Part shown: piece by piece, positions 1-8,708 of the stretch
Layout: each line of letters starts with the position of its first letter
How positions within the stretch are numbered: position 1 is the stretch's first letter
Assembly: GCF_000013365.1 (NCBI RefSeq)
Contig: NC_007778.1
Coordinates: 930,001 to 994,000, forward strand
DNA: 64,000 nucleotides
Direction of reading: 5' to 3'
Source: Rhodopseudomonas palustris HaA2
Lineage (GTDB): Bacteria > Pseudomonadota > Alphaproteobacteria > Rhizobiales > Xanthobacteraceae
Program-made: the position numbers and the translations under genes
Notes under the pieces: generated by a model
What the model saw: the letters and a program-made list of their open reading frames with translations, nothing else
The model's database searches: none
Told to the model about the DNA's origin: nothing

Positions 1-4
1 CGTT

Positions 5-32
5 CCTGCATGTCGCTTCTCGCGCATGCAGG
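5..32. terminator. Stem-loop just beyond the alkA-like gene
   Basis: CCTGCATG (5-12) pairs perfectly with CATGCAGG (25-32) around a 12-nt loop. It lies 8 nt beyond the stop codon of the leftward glycosylase gene. There is no long T-run, so a terminator role is inferred from position only. Confidence 0.4.
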
Positions 33-39
33 GACGGAA

Positions 40-708
40 CTACGCCGTCGCCGTCTTCGCCTTCCCCGCGATCACGCCGTCGCGCTTCTTCACCGCGTGG
101 TAGTAGGCCCACCACAGATGCGCCGCGGCGCCGCGCAGCGGGCGCCAGGGTTCGGCGAGCGGCGCCATCTGCTTGACGCTCGGCCTTGCCTCGAGGCCGA
201 GGCCGATCCGCATCGCCTCCTGCACGGCGAGATCGCCGGCCGGCCAGGCGTCGCCATGGCCCAGACAGAACAGCAGATAGATGTCGGCGGTCCACGGCCC
301 GATGCCGTGCAGCGCGGTCAGCGTGGTGTGGGCGATGTCGGCATCCTCATTGGCGAGCACGTCAAGATTGAGCCGCTCGGCATGCAACTCCTTGGCCAGC
401 GCCTTGAGCGTCTTGATCTTCGCCGCCGACAGGCCGAGCCGGCCGAGCCGGTCGCTGCGCGCGCGCTGGATCGCGGCGTGGTCGAACGGATCGAACGCGG
501 CGTCGACCCGGGCCCAGATCGCCGCCGCGCTCGCCACCGACAATTGCTGGCCGCAGACGATCGCCGCGAGCCCGCGGAAGCCGGGATCGCGCCGCCGCAG
601 CGCCGGCATTCCCGCGGTTTTCAGCACCGGCCGCAGCCGCTTGTCCTGCTTCACCAGATTGGTGATCGCGGCTTCGAGGTCGGCCTGGGTGTCGAGATGG
701 ATGGTCAT
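40..708 (-). CDS. alkA: DNA-3-methyladenine glycosylase II, AlkA/HhH-GPD family
   Basis: Base-excision repair glycosylase (222 aa) that removes alkylated purines. The helix-hairpin-helix core (LHGIGPWTAD, about residues 133-142) is followed by the catalytic Asp in PAGDLAVQ (about D159), the order expected of the HhH-GPD superfamily. There is no C-terminal iron-sulfur cysteine set, which argues against an Nth/MutY type. The ATG at 706-708 is preferred over an upstream in-frame start because the extra codons would translate a palindromic repeat (731-821). It is divergent from gluQ. Family assignment is firm; the exact substrate range is inferred. Confidence 0.87.
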   Translation of the reverse strand: MTIHLDTQADLEAAITNLVKQDKRLRPVLKTAGMPALRRRDPGFRGLAAIVCGQQLSVASAAAIWARVDAAFDPFDHAAIQRARSDRLGRLGLSAAKIKTLKALAKELHAERLNLDVLANEDADIAHTTLTALHGIGPWTADIYLLFCLGHGDAWPAGDLAVQEAMRIGLGLEARPSVKQMAPLAEPWRPLRGAAAHLWWAYYHAVKKRDGVIAGKAKTATA

Positions 709-730
709 GGTGCTCTTCAACTCGCTGGCG

Positions 731-821
731 CCGTCATGCGCGGGCTTGACCCGCGCATCCATCCGTACTCGTAAGACGAGTCTTCCACGCGATGGATGGC
801 CGGATCAAGTCCGGCAATGAC
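731..821. repeat. Palindromic intergenic repeat between divergent alkA and gluQ
   Basis: The arm starting GTCATGCGCGGGCTTGAC is mirrored near 795-821 by GGATCAAGTCCGGCAATGAC. The element fills almost the whole 125-nt gap between two divergent start codons, so it must overlap their promoters. When translated it gives the artefactual N-terminal extension seen in front of both genes. Confidence 0.7.
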
Positions 822-833
822 GCCGGGGTTTCG

Positions 834-1715
834 ATGCCGCCACCCGTTTTCCGATTCGCCCCGAGCCCGAACGGCTTTCTCCACCTCGGTCACGCTTATT
901 CCGCGTTGCTGAATTTCGATTTGGCGCGTGCGAGCGGCGGCCGGCTGCTGCTGCGGATCGAGGACATCGATGCCACGCGCTGCCGGCCCGAGTATGAAGC
1001 GGCGATCGTCGACGATCTGGCCTGGCTCGGCATCGCCTGGGAGCCGGAGGTGCGGCGGCAATCCGATCACTTGGATCTGTATCGCGACGCGGTCGAGCGG
1101 CTGGCAGCGCGCGGGCTGGTGTATCCGGCGTTCGAGAGTCGCGCCGAGATCGCCCGCCTGGTCGCGGCGAAGGAGACGACGGCGCCATGGCCGCGTGACC
1201 CCGACGGCGCGCCGCTGTATCCGGGCTCGGCCAAGTTGCTCTCGGCGGAGCAACGCGCGCAACTGATCGGCTCCGGCGCGCCCTATGCGCTGCGGCTCGA
1301 CATGGAAGCTGCGCGGGCGCTCGCCGGCGAGTTGTTCTGGCGCGAGCTTAGTCTCGGCCCCGACGGTGAGGCCGGCATGGTCGCGGCCCGGCCCGAAGCC
1401 TGGGGCGACGTGGTGATCGCCCGCAAAGAGACGCCGACCAGCTATCACCTCGCGGTGGTGATCGACGACGCGCTGCAGGGCGTCACCGAGGTGGTGCGCG
1501 GCGCCGACCTGTTCTGGTCGACCAGCGTCCACCGCCTGCTCCAGACTTTGCTCGATTTGCCGGCTCCGGTATATCGGCACCATCCACTGCTGCGCGATGC
1601 CGAGGGGCGCAAGCTGTCGAAGTCGACCGGCGCCACCGGGCTGCGCGAATTGCGCGCCGCGGGGGGCACGCCGAGCGAGATCCGCGCGATGGTCGGGCTG
1701 GCTGCATCTGCCTGA
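834..1715 (+). CDS. gluQ: Glutamyl-Q tRNA(Asp) synthetase
   Basis: Truncated glutamyl-tRNA synthetase paralogue (293 aa) that attaches glutamate to the queuosine base of tRNA-Asp. The class I signatures are both present: HLGH (residues 17-20, the HIGH motif) and KLSKS (260-264, the KMSKS motif). It lacks the anticodon-binding half of GltX, and its length is that expected for GluQ-RS. The start at 834 is chosen because the upstream in-frame codons come from the palindromic repeat. The stop is followed closely by the histidine kinase gene. Confidence 0.92.
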   Translation: MPPPVFRFAPSPNGFLHLGHAYSALLNFDLARASGGRLLLRIEDIDATRCRPEYEAAIVDDLAWLGIAWEPEVRRQSDHLDLYRDAVERLAARGLVYPAFESRAEIARLVAAKETTAPWPRDPDGAPLYPGSAKLLSAEQRAQLIGSGAPYALRLDMEAARALAGELFWRELSLGPDGEAGMVAARPEAWGDVVIARKETPTSYHLAVVIDDALQGVTEVVRGADLFWSTSVHRLLQTLLDLPAPVYRHHPLLRDAEGRKLSKSTGATGLRELRAAGGTPSEIRAMVGLAASA

Positions 1716-1823
1716 AGTTTGCCCGAACTTTGCCGCAAGCCGGACAGCCCCGAAATCTCGTTTTCCCGATGGCTCCGCCAAGGCCGCCATGGCATGGTGC
1801 CGGGCGTTGGGGTCGGGGGAACC

Positions 1824-3038
1824 ATGGCAGTGAAGTCGCGCGCCTTGCGCCGCGGGCGGACGCCGGTCAAGCGGTCGCCGATCAAGCGTGCCCGCAAGAA
1901 GGCCGAAACGGCCGGCATGGTCGAGACGGCGCTGGCCGCGTTCGCGCATGAAGTCCGCACCCCGCTCACCGGCATCCTCGCCGTCAGCGACCTGCTGGCG
2001 ACCTCCGACCTCGGCGAACGCGAGCGCCGCTGGGTCGACACCATCAAGGCCGGCGCCGAGCATCTATCTGGATTGGCGACGCTTTTCGTCGATGCCGCGC
2101 GGCTCGGCGCGACCGGCCTGGAGGGCCGCAGCGAGTTCTTCGATCTGCGCGCGCTGGCGCGCCATGCCGGCGACTCGCTGTCCGGCCGCGCCGCCGCCAA
2201 GGGCCTGCGCGCCAAGGTGACGATCTCGCCGCGGCTGCCGGCCTTCGTGGTCGGCGACATGGTGCGGCTGCGCGCGGCGCTGGAAAATCTGATCGACAAC
2301 GCGGTGAAGTTCACCGAGCAAGGCGACGTCGCGCTCAAGGTCACCTCGGCGGCGGCCGGCAAGGACAAGGCCGATGTGAGTTTCGCGGTGTCCGACAGCG
2401 GCATCGGACTGACCCTGACCGAGATCAGGCGGCTGTTCCGCCCGTTCTCGCAGGCCAATGTCAGCATCGCGTCGCGGTTCGGCGGCGCCGGCCTCGGCCT
2501 CTCCTCGGTGCGTCAGATCGCCCGGGCGATGCAGGGCGATGTCGCTGTGGCGCAGGGGGCGAAGGGCGGCGCGGTGTTCACCCTCACGGTCCGGTTGACG
2601 CGGACGAAACCGCCGCAGCAGGCGGCGCCGTCGCACGCCGCCAAAGGCGCCTGCGTGCGGCCGATGCGCCTGCTCAGCGTCGAGGACAATCCGTTCGGCC
2701 GCGTCGTGCTCAACGCCATCCTCACCGAACTCGGCCATCACGCCGAATTCGTCGGCAGCGGCGAACTGGCGCCGGAACGGCTGGCGCAAGGCGGTTTCGA
2801 TGCCGTGCTGATGGACATGGTGCTGCCCGGCATCAGCGGGCCCGAGGCCATTCGCAGCATCCGCGCCCTCGCGGCGCCGCTCGGCGCGGTGCCGATCATC
2901 GGCGTCTCCGGCCGCGATCAGGACGAGGCCGCGGCGCGGATGGCGGGCGCCGACGCCTTTCTGCTCAAGCCGGTGTCTCCCCGCGCGCTCGCAACTGCGC
3001 TGCTTGCAGCGTCACGCCGTCCGGCAGCCGCGACTTGA
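1824..3038 (+). CDS. Soluble hybrid histidine kinase with C-terminal receiver
   Basis: Two-component sensor (404 aa) without a membrane segment or recognisable input domain. A basic N-terminus is followed by HisKA with phospho-acceptor H42 in FAHEVRTPL, the N-box ENLIDNAVKFTE, the G-boxes DSGIGL and FGGAGLGL, and then a receiver with phospho-acceptor D331 (LMDMVLPG) and the conserved Lys in FLLKPVS. The ATG at 1824 has GGGGGA just upstream; earlier in-frame starts give unconserved-looking sequence. Its last 74 nt overlap the 3' end of the convergent BrkB-like gene. The signal sensed is unknown. Confidence 0.88.
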   Translation: MAVKSRALRRGRTPVKRSPIKRARKKAETAGMVETALAAFAHEVRTPLTGILAVSDLLATSDLGERERRWVDTIKAGAEHLSGLATLFVDAARLGATGLEGRSEFFDLRALARHAGDSLSGRAAAKGLRAKVTISPRLPAFVVGDMVRLRAALENLIDNAVKFTEQGDVALKVTSAAAGKDKADVSFAVSDSGIGLTLTEIRRLFRPFSQANVSIASRFGGAGLGLSSVRQIARAMQGDVAVAQGAKGGAVFTLTVRLTRTKPPQQAAPSHAAKGACVRPMRLLSVEDNPFGRVVLNAILTELGHHAEFVGSGELAPERLAQGGFDAVLMDMVLPGISGPEAIRSIRALAAPLGAVPIIGVSGRDQDEAAARMAGADAFLLKPVSPRALATALLAASRRPAAAT

Positions 3039-3858
3039 TGATGGCGGCGTTGAGTTCGCCGCCATAGACGAAGATCGCCGCGATGAAATACAGAAACACC
3101 AGGGCGATGATCACCGAGGCGAGACCCGCATACATCGTCACGTAGTTGTTGGCGAACCGCGCTAGATACAAGCCGAAGCCGACCCCTGAGGCCAGCGACG
3201 CCACGACCGTGAAGGCGATGCCGGGCACGATCTGCTTCACCGTCCGGTGCCCGGCCGGCAGCCGCGCGTGCAGGATGAACAAAGCGAGGATCAGCGCGCC
3301 GACGGTGATGCCGTAGCGCGCGACCGTCAGCAGCGTCTGGTTGTCCTCGACCATCAGCGGCACGTAGTGCCGGGCGGTCGCCAGAATCAGCGGGCCGAGC
3401 ACGATCAGGAACGCCATCGCCAGCGCGGTGAAGGCCGCCACCAGCGTGTAGCCGATCGATTCCAGCCGCAGCATGTACCACGGCCGCATCTCGATCACCG
3501 CATAGGCGCGGTTCAGCGCCACCCGCAGGCTCTCGACGCCGTTGGAGGCGAAATACAGCGCCAGCAGCAGGCCGATCGTCAGCGCGTCGCCGCGGGTGGT
3601 GGTCAGCACGTCGTGGATTTCGCCCGACAGCGTGCTGGCGACCTGGGCCGGCCAGATCTGCAGCATCAGCTCGGCGGCCTGATCCGCGAGGTCCTTGGAG
3701 CCGAAGAAGCCGGCCACCGAGGTCAGCACGATCAGGAACGGAAACAGCGCCATCAGCGAGGACAGCGCGATATGGCTCGCGATCGCCCACCCGTCATCGG
3801 CCAGAAACGTGTAGAATGCGTCCATCGCGACCGCATAGACATAGCGGATCTGCTGCAA
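2965..3858 (-). CDS. YihY/BrkB family inner-membrane protein
   Basis: Polytopic membrane protein (297 aa) of the YihY/virulence factor BrkB family, with about six hydrophobic segments. Typical family features are the early AIASHIALSSLMALFPFLI segment and the last helices around residues 225-265 with GGELNAAIIK. The molecular function of the family is unsettled; older RNase BN annotations are wrong. The C-terminal 24 codons overlap the end of the histidine kinase gene on the other strand. Confidence 0.88.
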   Translation of the reverse strand: MQQIRYVYAVAMDAFYTFLADDGWAIASHIALSSLMALFPFLIVLTSVAGFFGSKDLADQAAELMLQIWPAQVASTLSGEIHDVLTTTRGDALTIGLLLALYFASNGVESLRVALNRAYAVIEMRPWYMLRLESIGYTLVAAFTALAMAFLIVLGPLILATARHYVPLMVEDNQTLLTVARYGITVGALILALFILHARLPAGHRTVKQIVPGIAFTVVASLASGVGFGLYLARFANNYVTMYAGLASVIIALVFLYFIAAIFVYGGELNAAIIKSRLPDGVTLQAAQLRARGETPA

Positions 3859-3997
3859 GGGTCACCTGACTGGCGGTTGGGACGGGCGGAGGCGCAAACA
3901 TTAGCATCGCTACCAACCTGCTCAAACCGACTTCGTTGCCGCGCCATCGGCGTTTCCCGGGATGGCGCGTCCCGGCCGGCGGTGTTATGAGACCCCA

Positions 3998-4192
3998 ATG
4001 GCAACATTCCTCAGCACGTTTCTCCTGCCGATCGCCTTGTGCGCCGTCGCACTGGTTCTTCTGCTCGGCCTGATCAACATGATGCGGGGCGGATCGCCGA
4101 ACCGGTCCCAGACGTTGATGCGCTGGCGGGTGCTGTTGCAGTTCGCCGCGATCGTCGTGGCCATGCTTGCGGTCTGGGCGCTGGGCCGCTAG
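3998..4192 (+). CDS. HIG1-domain small membrane protein (twin transmembrane)
   Basis: A 64-aa protein with two hydrophobic helices (about residues 5-22 and 44-62) joined by a polar loop. The loop contains QTLMRWRVLLQ, which fits the HIG1 motif (Q/I)xxx(R/H)xRxxxQ exactly. In mitochondria HIG1 proteins attach to respiratory supercomplexes and cytochrome oxidase; a respiratory role here is an inference. The start MATFLST is preferred over an upstream in-frame codon because it opens directly into the first helix. The gene lies 62 nt upstream of the adenosyltransferase gene, possibly co-transcribed. Confidence 0.85.
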   Translation: MATFLSTFLLPIALCAVALVLLLGLINMMRGGSPNRSQTLMRWRVLLQFAAIVVAMLAVWALGR

Positions 4193-4254
4193 CCACGAGC
4201 CCTCAGTCCTCCCGTGTTTCGTGATGCCCGTTCGGGTTGCGAGGTTCCTGCACG

Positions 4255-4827
4255 ATGGTCGTTCTCAATCGAATCTACACCCGGACCGGCGACGACGGCT
4301 CGACCGCGCTTGGCACCGGCGAGCGCCGGCCGAAATTCGATCTGCGGTTCAGCGCCTATGGCACGATCGACGAGACCAACGCCGCGCTCGGCGTGGCACG
4401 GCTACATATGGCCGGTTATCCCGAGATCGACGCGATGCTGGCGCGGATCCAGAACGATCTGTTCGACCTCGGCGCCGACCTCGCGGTGCCGGAGCGCGAG
4501 GGCAAGGCCGAGCGGCTGCGGGTGCTGTCGAGCCAGGTCGAGCGGCTGGAGCGCGAGATCGATGAGCTCAACGAGCGCCTCGCGCCGTTGACGTCATTCG
4601 TGCTACCCGGCGGCAGGCCCGGCGCCGCTCATCTGCATCTGGCGCGGACAATATGCCGCCGCGCAGAACGGATCATCGCGGAACTCGCCGCCAAGCCGGA
4701 CGAGATCGTGACCCCGGCGGCGGTGCAATACGTCAACCGGCTGTCGGACTTCCTGTTCGTCGCCAGCCGCGCGGTGAACGACGACGGCGCCGGCGACGTT
4801 CTCTGGGTTCCCGGCCAGAACCGCTAG
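4255..4827 (+). CDS. pduO: ATP:cob(I)alamin adenosyltransferase, PduO type
   Basis: Adds the 5'-deoxyadenosyl group to cob(I)alamin (190 aa). The N-terminal RIYTRTGDDGSTALGTGERR segment is the family's ATP-binding signature. The conserved FVLPGG and later RxICRRAER segments form the rest of the active site. No cobalamin biosynthesis genes or cobalamin riboswitch are visible nearby, so the enzyme probably serves corrinoid salvage or mutase activation. The start at 4255 is the ATG directly before MVVLNRIYTRTGD. Confidence 0.93.
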   Translation: MVVLNRIYTRTGDDGSTALGTGERRPKFDLRFSAYGTIDETNAALGVARLHMAGYPEIDAMLARIQNDLFDLGADLAVPEREGKAERLRVLSSQVERLEREIDELNERLAPLTSFVLPGGRPGAAHLHLARTICRRAERIIAELAAKPDEIVTPAAVQYVNRLSDFLFVASRAVNDDGAGDVLWVPGQNR

Positions 4828-4950
4828 AATCGGCGGTTTCGAGGGGGCGGTTTTGGATTTTCGCGCGTTGACCGGCGATAGCGGGCGCTTTAGGTTCCGC
4901 CGCCACGATAGAACGACAAGATAAACCCAGCGCAACACGAAAGAGGATCG

Positions 4951-5700
4951 ATGAAGGTTCTGGTGCCGGTCAAGCGGGTGGTCGACTACAACGTCAAGAT
5001 CAGGGTCAAGAGCGACGGATCGGGCGTTGAACTCGCCAACGTCAAAATGTCGATGAATCCGTTCGACGAGATCGCGGTCGAGGAAGCCCTGCGGCTGAAA
5101 GAGGCCGGCAAGGCGACCGAAATCGTGGTGGTGTCGATCGGCCCGGCGCAGGCGTCGGAAACGCTCCGAACCGGTCTGGCGATGGGCGCCGACCGCGGCA
5201 TCCTGGTCAAGGCCGAGGGCAGCGTCGAGCCGCTCGCCGTCGCCAAGATTCTCAAGGCGATCGCCGACGAGGAGCAGCCCGGGCTGATCATCCTCGGCAA
5301 GCAGGCGATCGACGACGACTCCAACCAGACCGGCCAGATGCTGGCCGCGCTGCTCGGCTGGTCGCAGGCCACCTTCGCCTCCAAACTCGAGGTCGACGGT
5401 TCCGACTTCCAGGTGTCGCGCGAAGTCGACGGCGGCTCGCAGACCGTGAAGCTCAAGGGCCCGGCGATCGTCACCACCGACCTGCGGCTGAACGAGCCGC
5501 GCTACGCCAGCCTGCCCAACATCATGAAGGCGAAGAAGAAGCCGATCGCCGAGAAGACGGCGGACCAGTACGGCGTCGATCTCGCGCCGCGCCTGGAGGT
5601 CCTCAAGACCGTCGAGCCGAGCGGCCGCAAGGCCGGCGTCAAGGTCAAGGACGTCGCCGAACTGGTCTCCAAACTCAAGAACGAAGCGGGTGTTATCTGA
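4951..5700 (+). CDS. etfB: Electron transfer flavoprotein beta subunit
   Basis: Beta subunit (249 aa) of the ETF heterodimer, which carries electrons from acyl-CoA dehydrogenases to ETF:quinone oxidoreductase. The start [20 protein letters not shown] and the [16 protein letters not shown] segment are typical of housekeeping EtfB rather than FixA. An AGAGGA ribosome-binding site precedes the ATG by 5 nt. Its stop overlaps the etfA start (TGATG), so the two are translationally coupled and form one transcript, with a hairpin terminator after etfA. Confidence 0.95.
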   Translation: MKVLVPVKRVVDYNVKIRVKSDGSGVELANVKMSMNPFDEIAVEEALRLKEAGKATEIVVVSIGPAQASETLRTGLAMGADRGILVKAEGSVEPLAVAKILKAIADEEQPGLIILGKQAIDDDSNQTGQMLAALLGWSQATFASKLEVDGSDFQVSREVDGGSQTVKLKGPAIVTTDLRLNEPRYASLPNIMKAKKKPIAEKTADQYGVDLAPRLEVLKTVEPSGRKAGVKVKDVAELVSKLKNEAGVI

Positions 5701-6650
5701 TGGCCACGCTGCTGATTGCCGAACACGACCACGCTCAGCTCAAGGATGCGACCAACAAGGCGCTGACCGCGGCAGCCGCTCTCGGCGCCGAGGTTCACGT
5801 CCTGGTCGCCGGTGGTGGCGAGGGCACCAAGGCGGCCGCCGAAGCCGCTGCGAAGCTGCAGGGCGTCGCCAAGGTGCTGCTGGCGGATGCGCCGCTCTAT
5901 GAGCACGATCTCGCCGAGCCGCTGGCGGCGCTGATCGTGTCGCTGGCGCCGAACTACGACGCGATCGTCGCGCCCGCGACCTCGCGCTTCAAGAACGTGA
6001 TGCCGCGCGTCGCCGCTTTGCTCGACGTCATGCAGGTGTCGGAGATCATCAAGGTGATCGCGCCCGACACCTATGAGCGGCCGATCTATGCGGGCAACGC
6101 GATCCAGACCGTGAAGTCGAAGGACGCCAAGAAGGTGATCACGGTCCGCACCTCGACCTTCCAGGCGACCGGCGAGGGCGGCAGCGCCGCGATCGAGCCG
6201 GTGGCGGCTGCGGCGGATCCGGGCCTCTCCACCTTCGTCGGCGAGGAGGTCGCCAAGAGCGACCGTCCGGAACTGGCCTCGGCCAAGATCATCGTCTCCG
6301 GCGGCCGCGCGATGCAGAGCCGCGAGAACTTCACCAAATACATCGAGCCGCTCGCCGACAAGCTCGGCGCCGGTGTCGGCGCCTCGCGCGCCGCGGTCGA
6401 TGCCGGCTACGCGCCGAACGACTGGCAGGTCGGCCAGACCGGCAAGGTGGTGGCGCCGGAGCTGTACATCGCGATCGGCATTTCCGGCGCGATCCAGCAT
6501 CTCGCCGGCATGAAGGACTCCAAGGTGATCGTCGCGATCAACAAGGACGAAGACGCGCCGATCTTCCAGGTCGCCGATTATGGTCTGGTCGCCGATCTGT
6601 ATCAGGCGGTACCGGAACTGACCGACGAACTGGGCAAGCTCGGCAAGTAG
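5700..6650 (+). CDS. etfA: Electron transfer flavoprotein alpha subunit
   Basis: FAD-binding alpha subunit (316 aa). The C-terminal FAD domain is recognisable from [15 protein letters not shown] (about residue 200) and from [20 protein letters not shown] (about 258-277), which contacts the flavin. It shares one nucleotide with the etfB stop. Directly downstream after a terminator is a 3-hydroxybutyryl-CoA dehydrogenase gene, consistent with fatty-acid or aromatic-acid beta-oxidation. Confidence 0.95.
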   Translation: MATLLIAEHDHAQLKDATNKALTAAAALGAEVHVLVAGGGEGTKAAAEAAAKLQGVAKVLLADAPLYEHDLAEPLAALIVSLAPNYDAIVAPATSRFKNVMPRVAALLDVMQVSEIIKVIAPDTYERPIYAGNAIQTVKSKDAKKVITVRTSTFQATGEGGSAAIEPVAAAADPGLSTFVGEEVAKSDRPELASAKIIVSGGRAMQSRENFTKYIEPLADKLGAGVGASRAAVDAGYAPNDWQVGQTGKVVAPELYIAIGISGAIQHLAGMKDSKVIVAINKDEDAPIFQVADYGLVADLYQAVPELTDELGKLGK

Positions 6651-6664
6651 ACGGCGGCTCGCGC

Positions 6665-6690
6665 ACGGATCCGGCTGCGGCCGGGTCCGT
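6665..6690 (+). terminator. Rho-independent-like terminator after etfBA
   Basis: ACGGATCCGGC (6665-6675) pairs with GCCGGGTCCGT (6680-6690) around a TGCG loop, 15 nt after the etfA stop. A short T-run (CATTTTTG) follows about 13 nt later, so it is an imperfect intrinsic terminator. Confidence 0.65.
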
Positions 6691-6812
6691 TGCCGAAGCC
6701 TTCATTTTTGACGTGATACGATCGCCGCGCCGGTGCAACGGATGGCGGCGTAAAATATCCGATACTGACCGGCCGGCGGATCGCGCGGCCGGACTCCCAA
6801 CGAGATGGCGAG

Positions 6813-7694
6813 ATGGCGGCAGCAATCAAGAAGGTCGGCGTAATCGGCTCGGGTCAGATGGGCAACGGCATCGCGCATGTCGCCGCTCTCGGCGGCTTTG
6901 CGGTGGTGCTGAACGACGTCTCGGCCGAGCGGCTGAAATCGGCGATGGCCACCATCAACGGCAATCTGTCGCGCCAGCTCGCCAAGAAGATCATCACCGA
7001 GGACGCCCGCAAATCGGCGCTCGCCAACATCACCGCCACCGAAAAGCTCGACGGCCTGTCCGATTGCGATCTGGTGATCGAGACCGCGGTCGAAAAGGAA
7101 GAGGTCAAGCGCAAGATCTTCCACGATCTGTGCGCGACGCTGAAGCCGGAGGCGATCGTCGCCTCCAACACCTCGTCGATCTCGATCACTCGGCTCGCCG
7201 CCTCGACCGACCGGCCGGAGCGCTTCATCGGCATTCATTTCATGAATCCGGTGCCGCTGATGGAGCTGGTCGAGCTGATCCGCGGCATCGCCACCGACGA
7301 CGCCACCTTCGACGCCGCGAAAGCCTTCGTCACCCAGCTCGGCAAACAGATCGCGGTGTCGGAAGATTTCCCGGCCTTCATCGTCAACCGCATCCTGCTG
7401 CCGATGATCAACGAGGCGATCTACACGCTGTATGAAGGCGTCGGCAATGTCGAGGCGATCGACATGGCGATGAAGCTCGGCGCGCACCACCCGATGGGCC
7501 CGCTGGAGCTGGCGGATTTCATCGGCCTCGACACCTGCCTGTCGATCATGCAGGTGCTGCACGAGGGCCTGGCGGACTCGAAGTATCGGCCGTGCCCGCT
7601 GCTGGTGAAATACGTCGAGGCCGGCTGGCTCGGCCGCAAGACCCAGCGTGGCTTCTACGATTATCGCGGCGACAAGCCGGTCCCGACGCGCTGA
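6813..7694 (+). CDS. hbdA: 3-hydroxybutyryl-CoA dehydrogenase
   Basis: NAD-dependent oxidation of (S)-3-hydroxyacyl-CoA to the 3-keto thioester (293 aa, the usual length for stand-alone enzymes). The N-terminal Rossmann motif is GVIGSGQMGNG. Other signatures are SNTSSISITRLA, the catalytic His in GIHFMNPVPLMELVE (about residue 145), and the C-terminal DFPAFIVNRILLPMINEA segment. It stands alone after etfBA, with its own upstream gap of about 160 nt. Short-chain substrates are likely, but the pathway (butyrate/PHB versus anaerobic benzoate) cannot be told from this window. Confidence 0.92.
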   Translation: MAAAIKKVGVIGSGQMGNGIAHVAALGGFAVVLNDVSAERLKSAMATINGNLSRQLAKKIITEDARKSALANITATEKLDGLSDCDLVIETAVEKEEVKRKIFHDLCATLKPEAIVASNTSSISITRLAASTDRPERFIGIHFMNPVPLMELVELIRGIATDDATFDAAKAFVTQLGKQIAVSEDFPAFIVNRILLPMINEAIYTLYEGVGNVEAIDMAMKLGAHHPMGPLELADFIGLDTCLSIMQVLHEGLADSKYRPCPLLVKYVEAGWLGRKTQRGFYDYRGDKPVPTR

Positions 7695-7699
7695 GCGCC

Positions 7700-8614
7700 T
7701 TACGCGATTCCCGGCACGGTTCTGATCTGCTCCACCAGGAAGTCGATCAGTAGCCGGACACGTGCGATGCCGGCGCGCTCCGGCACGATCAGCAAATTGA
7801 GCGGCACCGCGGCCAGTCGATATTCCGGCAGAATGACCTCGAGCCGCCCTGCGGCCAGCAGATCATCGACCAGCCAGCGATGCGTCGCCGCGATGCCGCG
7901 CCCGGCGATCATGGCCTCCCGCGCCGCGAGCCCGTGGTCGACCCTGAGCTTGCCGCCGAACGGCACCCGATGAGTCTCCTCACCCGGCCCCTGCAGCACC
8001 AGCATGTCGCTGCCCGCGACGTTCATCATGCGGACGCCCTGATGACCGGACAGATCATGCGGCGACGTCGGTCGGCCGTGAGCCGACAGATAGTCCGGCG
8101 AGGCCACCAGCAGGCGCTGGCTGTGGCCGAGCGTGCGGAGTTTCATCGAACTCTCGGTGAGCGGCGCCAGGCGAAGCGCCAGGTCCACGCCTTCGCGAAC
8201 CAGATCGATCCGGTGATCGGTCAGGCCGAGATCGACCCCGATCTCCGGATAGCGATCTTGGAACGCGAAGATCAGCCGGCAGACGTGCAGAATGCCGAAC
8301 GATGCCGTGCAGGAGATCCGGATGGTGCCGGCCTGCGCGCCGGACGCGCCGAGCGCTTCGTCGCCCGCCTGCTCGAGCAGCCGCAGGATCTGGACGCAGC
8401 GCGCATAATAGCGGCTGCCTTCCTCGGTCAGCGTCACTCTGCGGGTGGTGCGGCTCAGCAAAGGTGCGCCGATCGCCGCTTCGAGTTCCTGCAACTGCCG
8501 CGTCACGGTGGACTGGCCGACATTCAAATCGCGGGCGACCGCCGACAGGCTTCCGCGCTCGGCGATGCGCACGAAGGTCCGGATCCGTTCGATGGTGATG
8601 GCTGATTTATCCAT
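7700..8614 (-). CDS. LysR-family transcriptional regulator
   Basis: LTTR (304 aa) with an N-terminal winged helix (IRTFVRIAERGSLSAVARDL, then QSTVTRQLQELEAAIG) and a periplasmic-binding-protein-like effector domain from about residue 95. It is divergent from the quinone oxidoreductase gene across 94 nt, the classical arrangement for a LysR regulator and its target. The ATG at 8612-8614 (MDKSAITIERI) is chosen over one four codons upstream because LTTRs usually begin close to the helix-turn-helix. The effector is unknown. Confidence 0.9.
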   Translation of the reverse strand: MDKSAITIERIRTFVRIAERGSLSAVARDLNVGQSTVTRQLQELEAAIGAPLLSRTTRRVTLTEEGSRYYARCVQILRLLEQAGDEALGASGAQAGTIRISCTASFGILHVCRLIFAFQDRYPEIGVDLGLTDHRIDLVREGVDLALRLAPLTESSMKLRTLGHSQRLLVASPDYLSAHGRPTSPHDLSGHQGVRMMNVAGSDMLVLQGPGEETHRVPFGGKLRVDHGLAAREAMIAGRGIAATHRWLVDDLLAAGRLEVILPEYRLAAVPLNLLIVPERAGIARVRLLIDFLVEQIRTVPGIA

Positions 8615-8708
8615 TTTTCGGCACAATCATATCGAAACTCAACGCCTACCGGAATAGTCGCGGCCGGTCTACTCGGAGGCTCCGATCAATCATCGAGGAG
8701 CCACGGCC

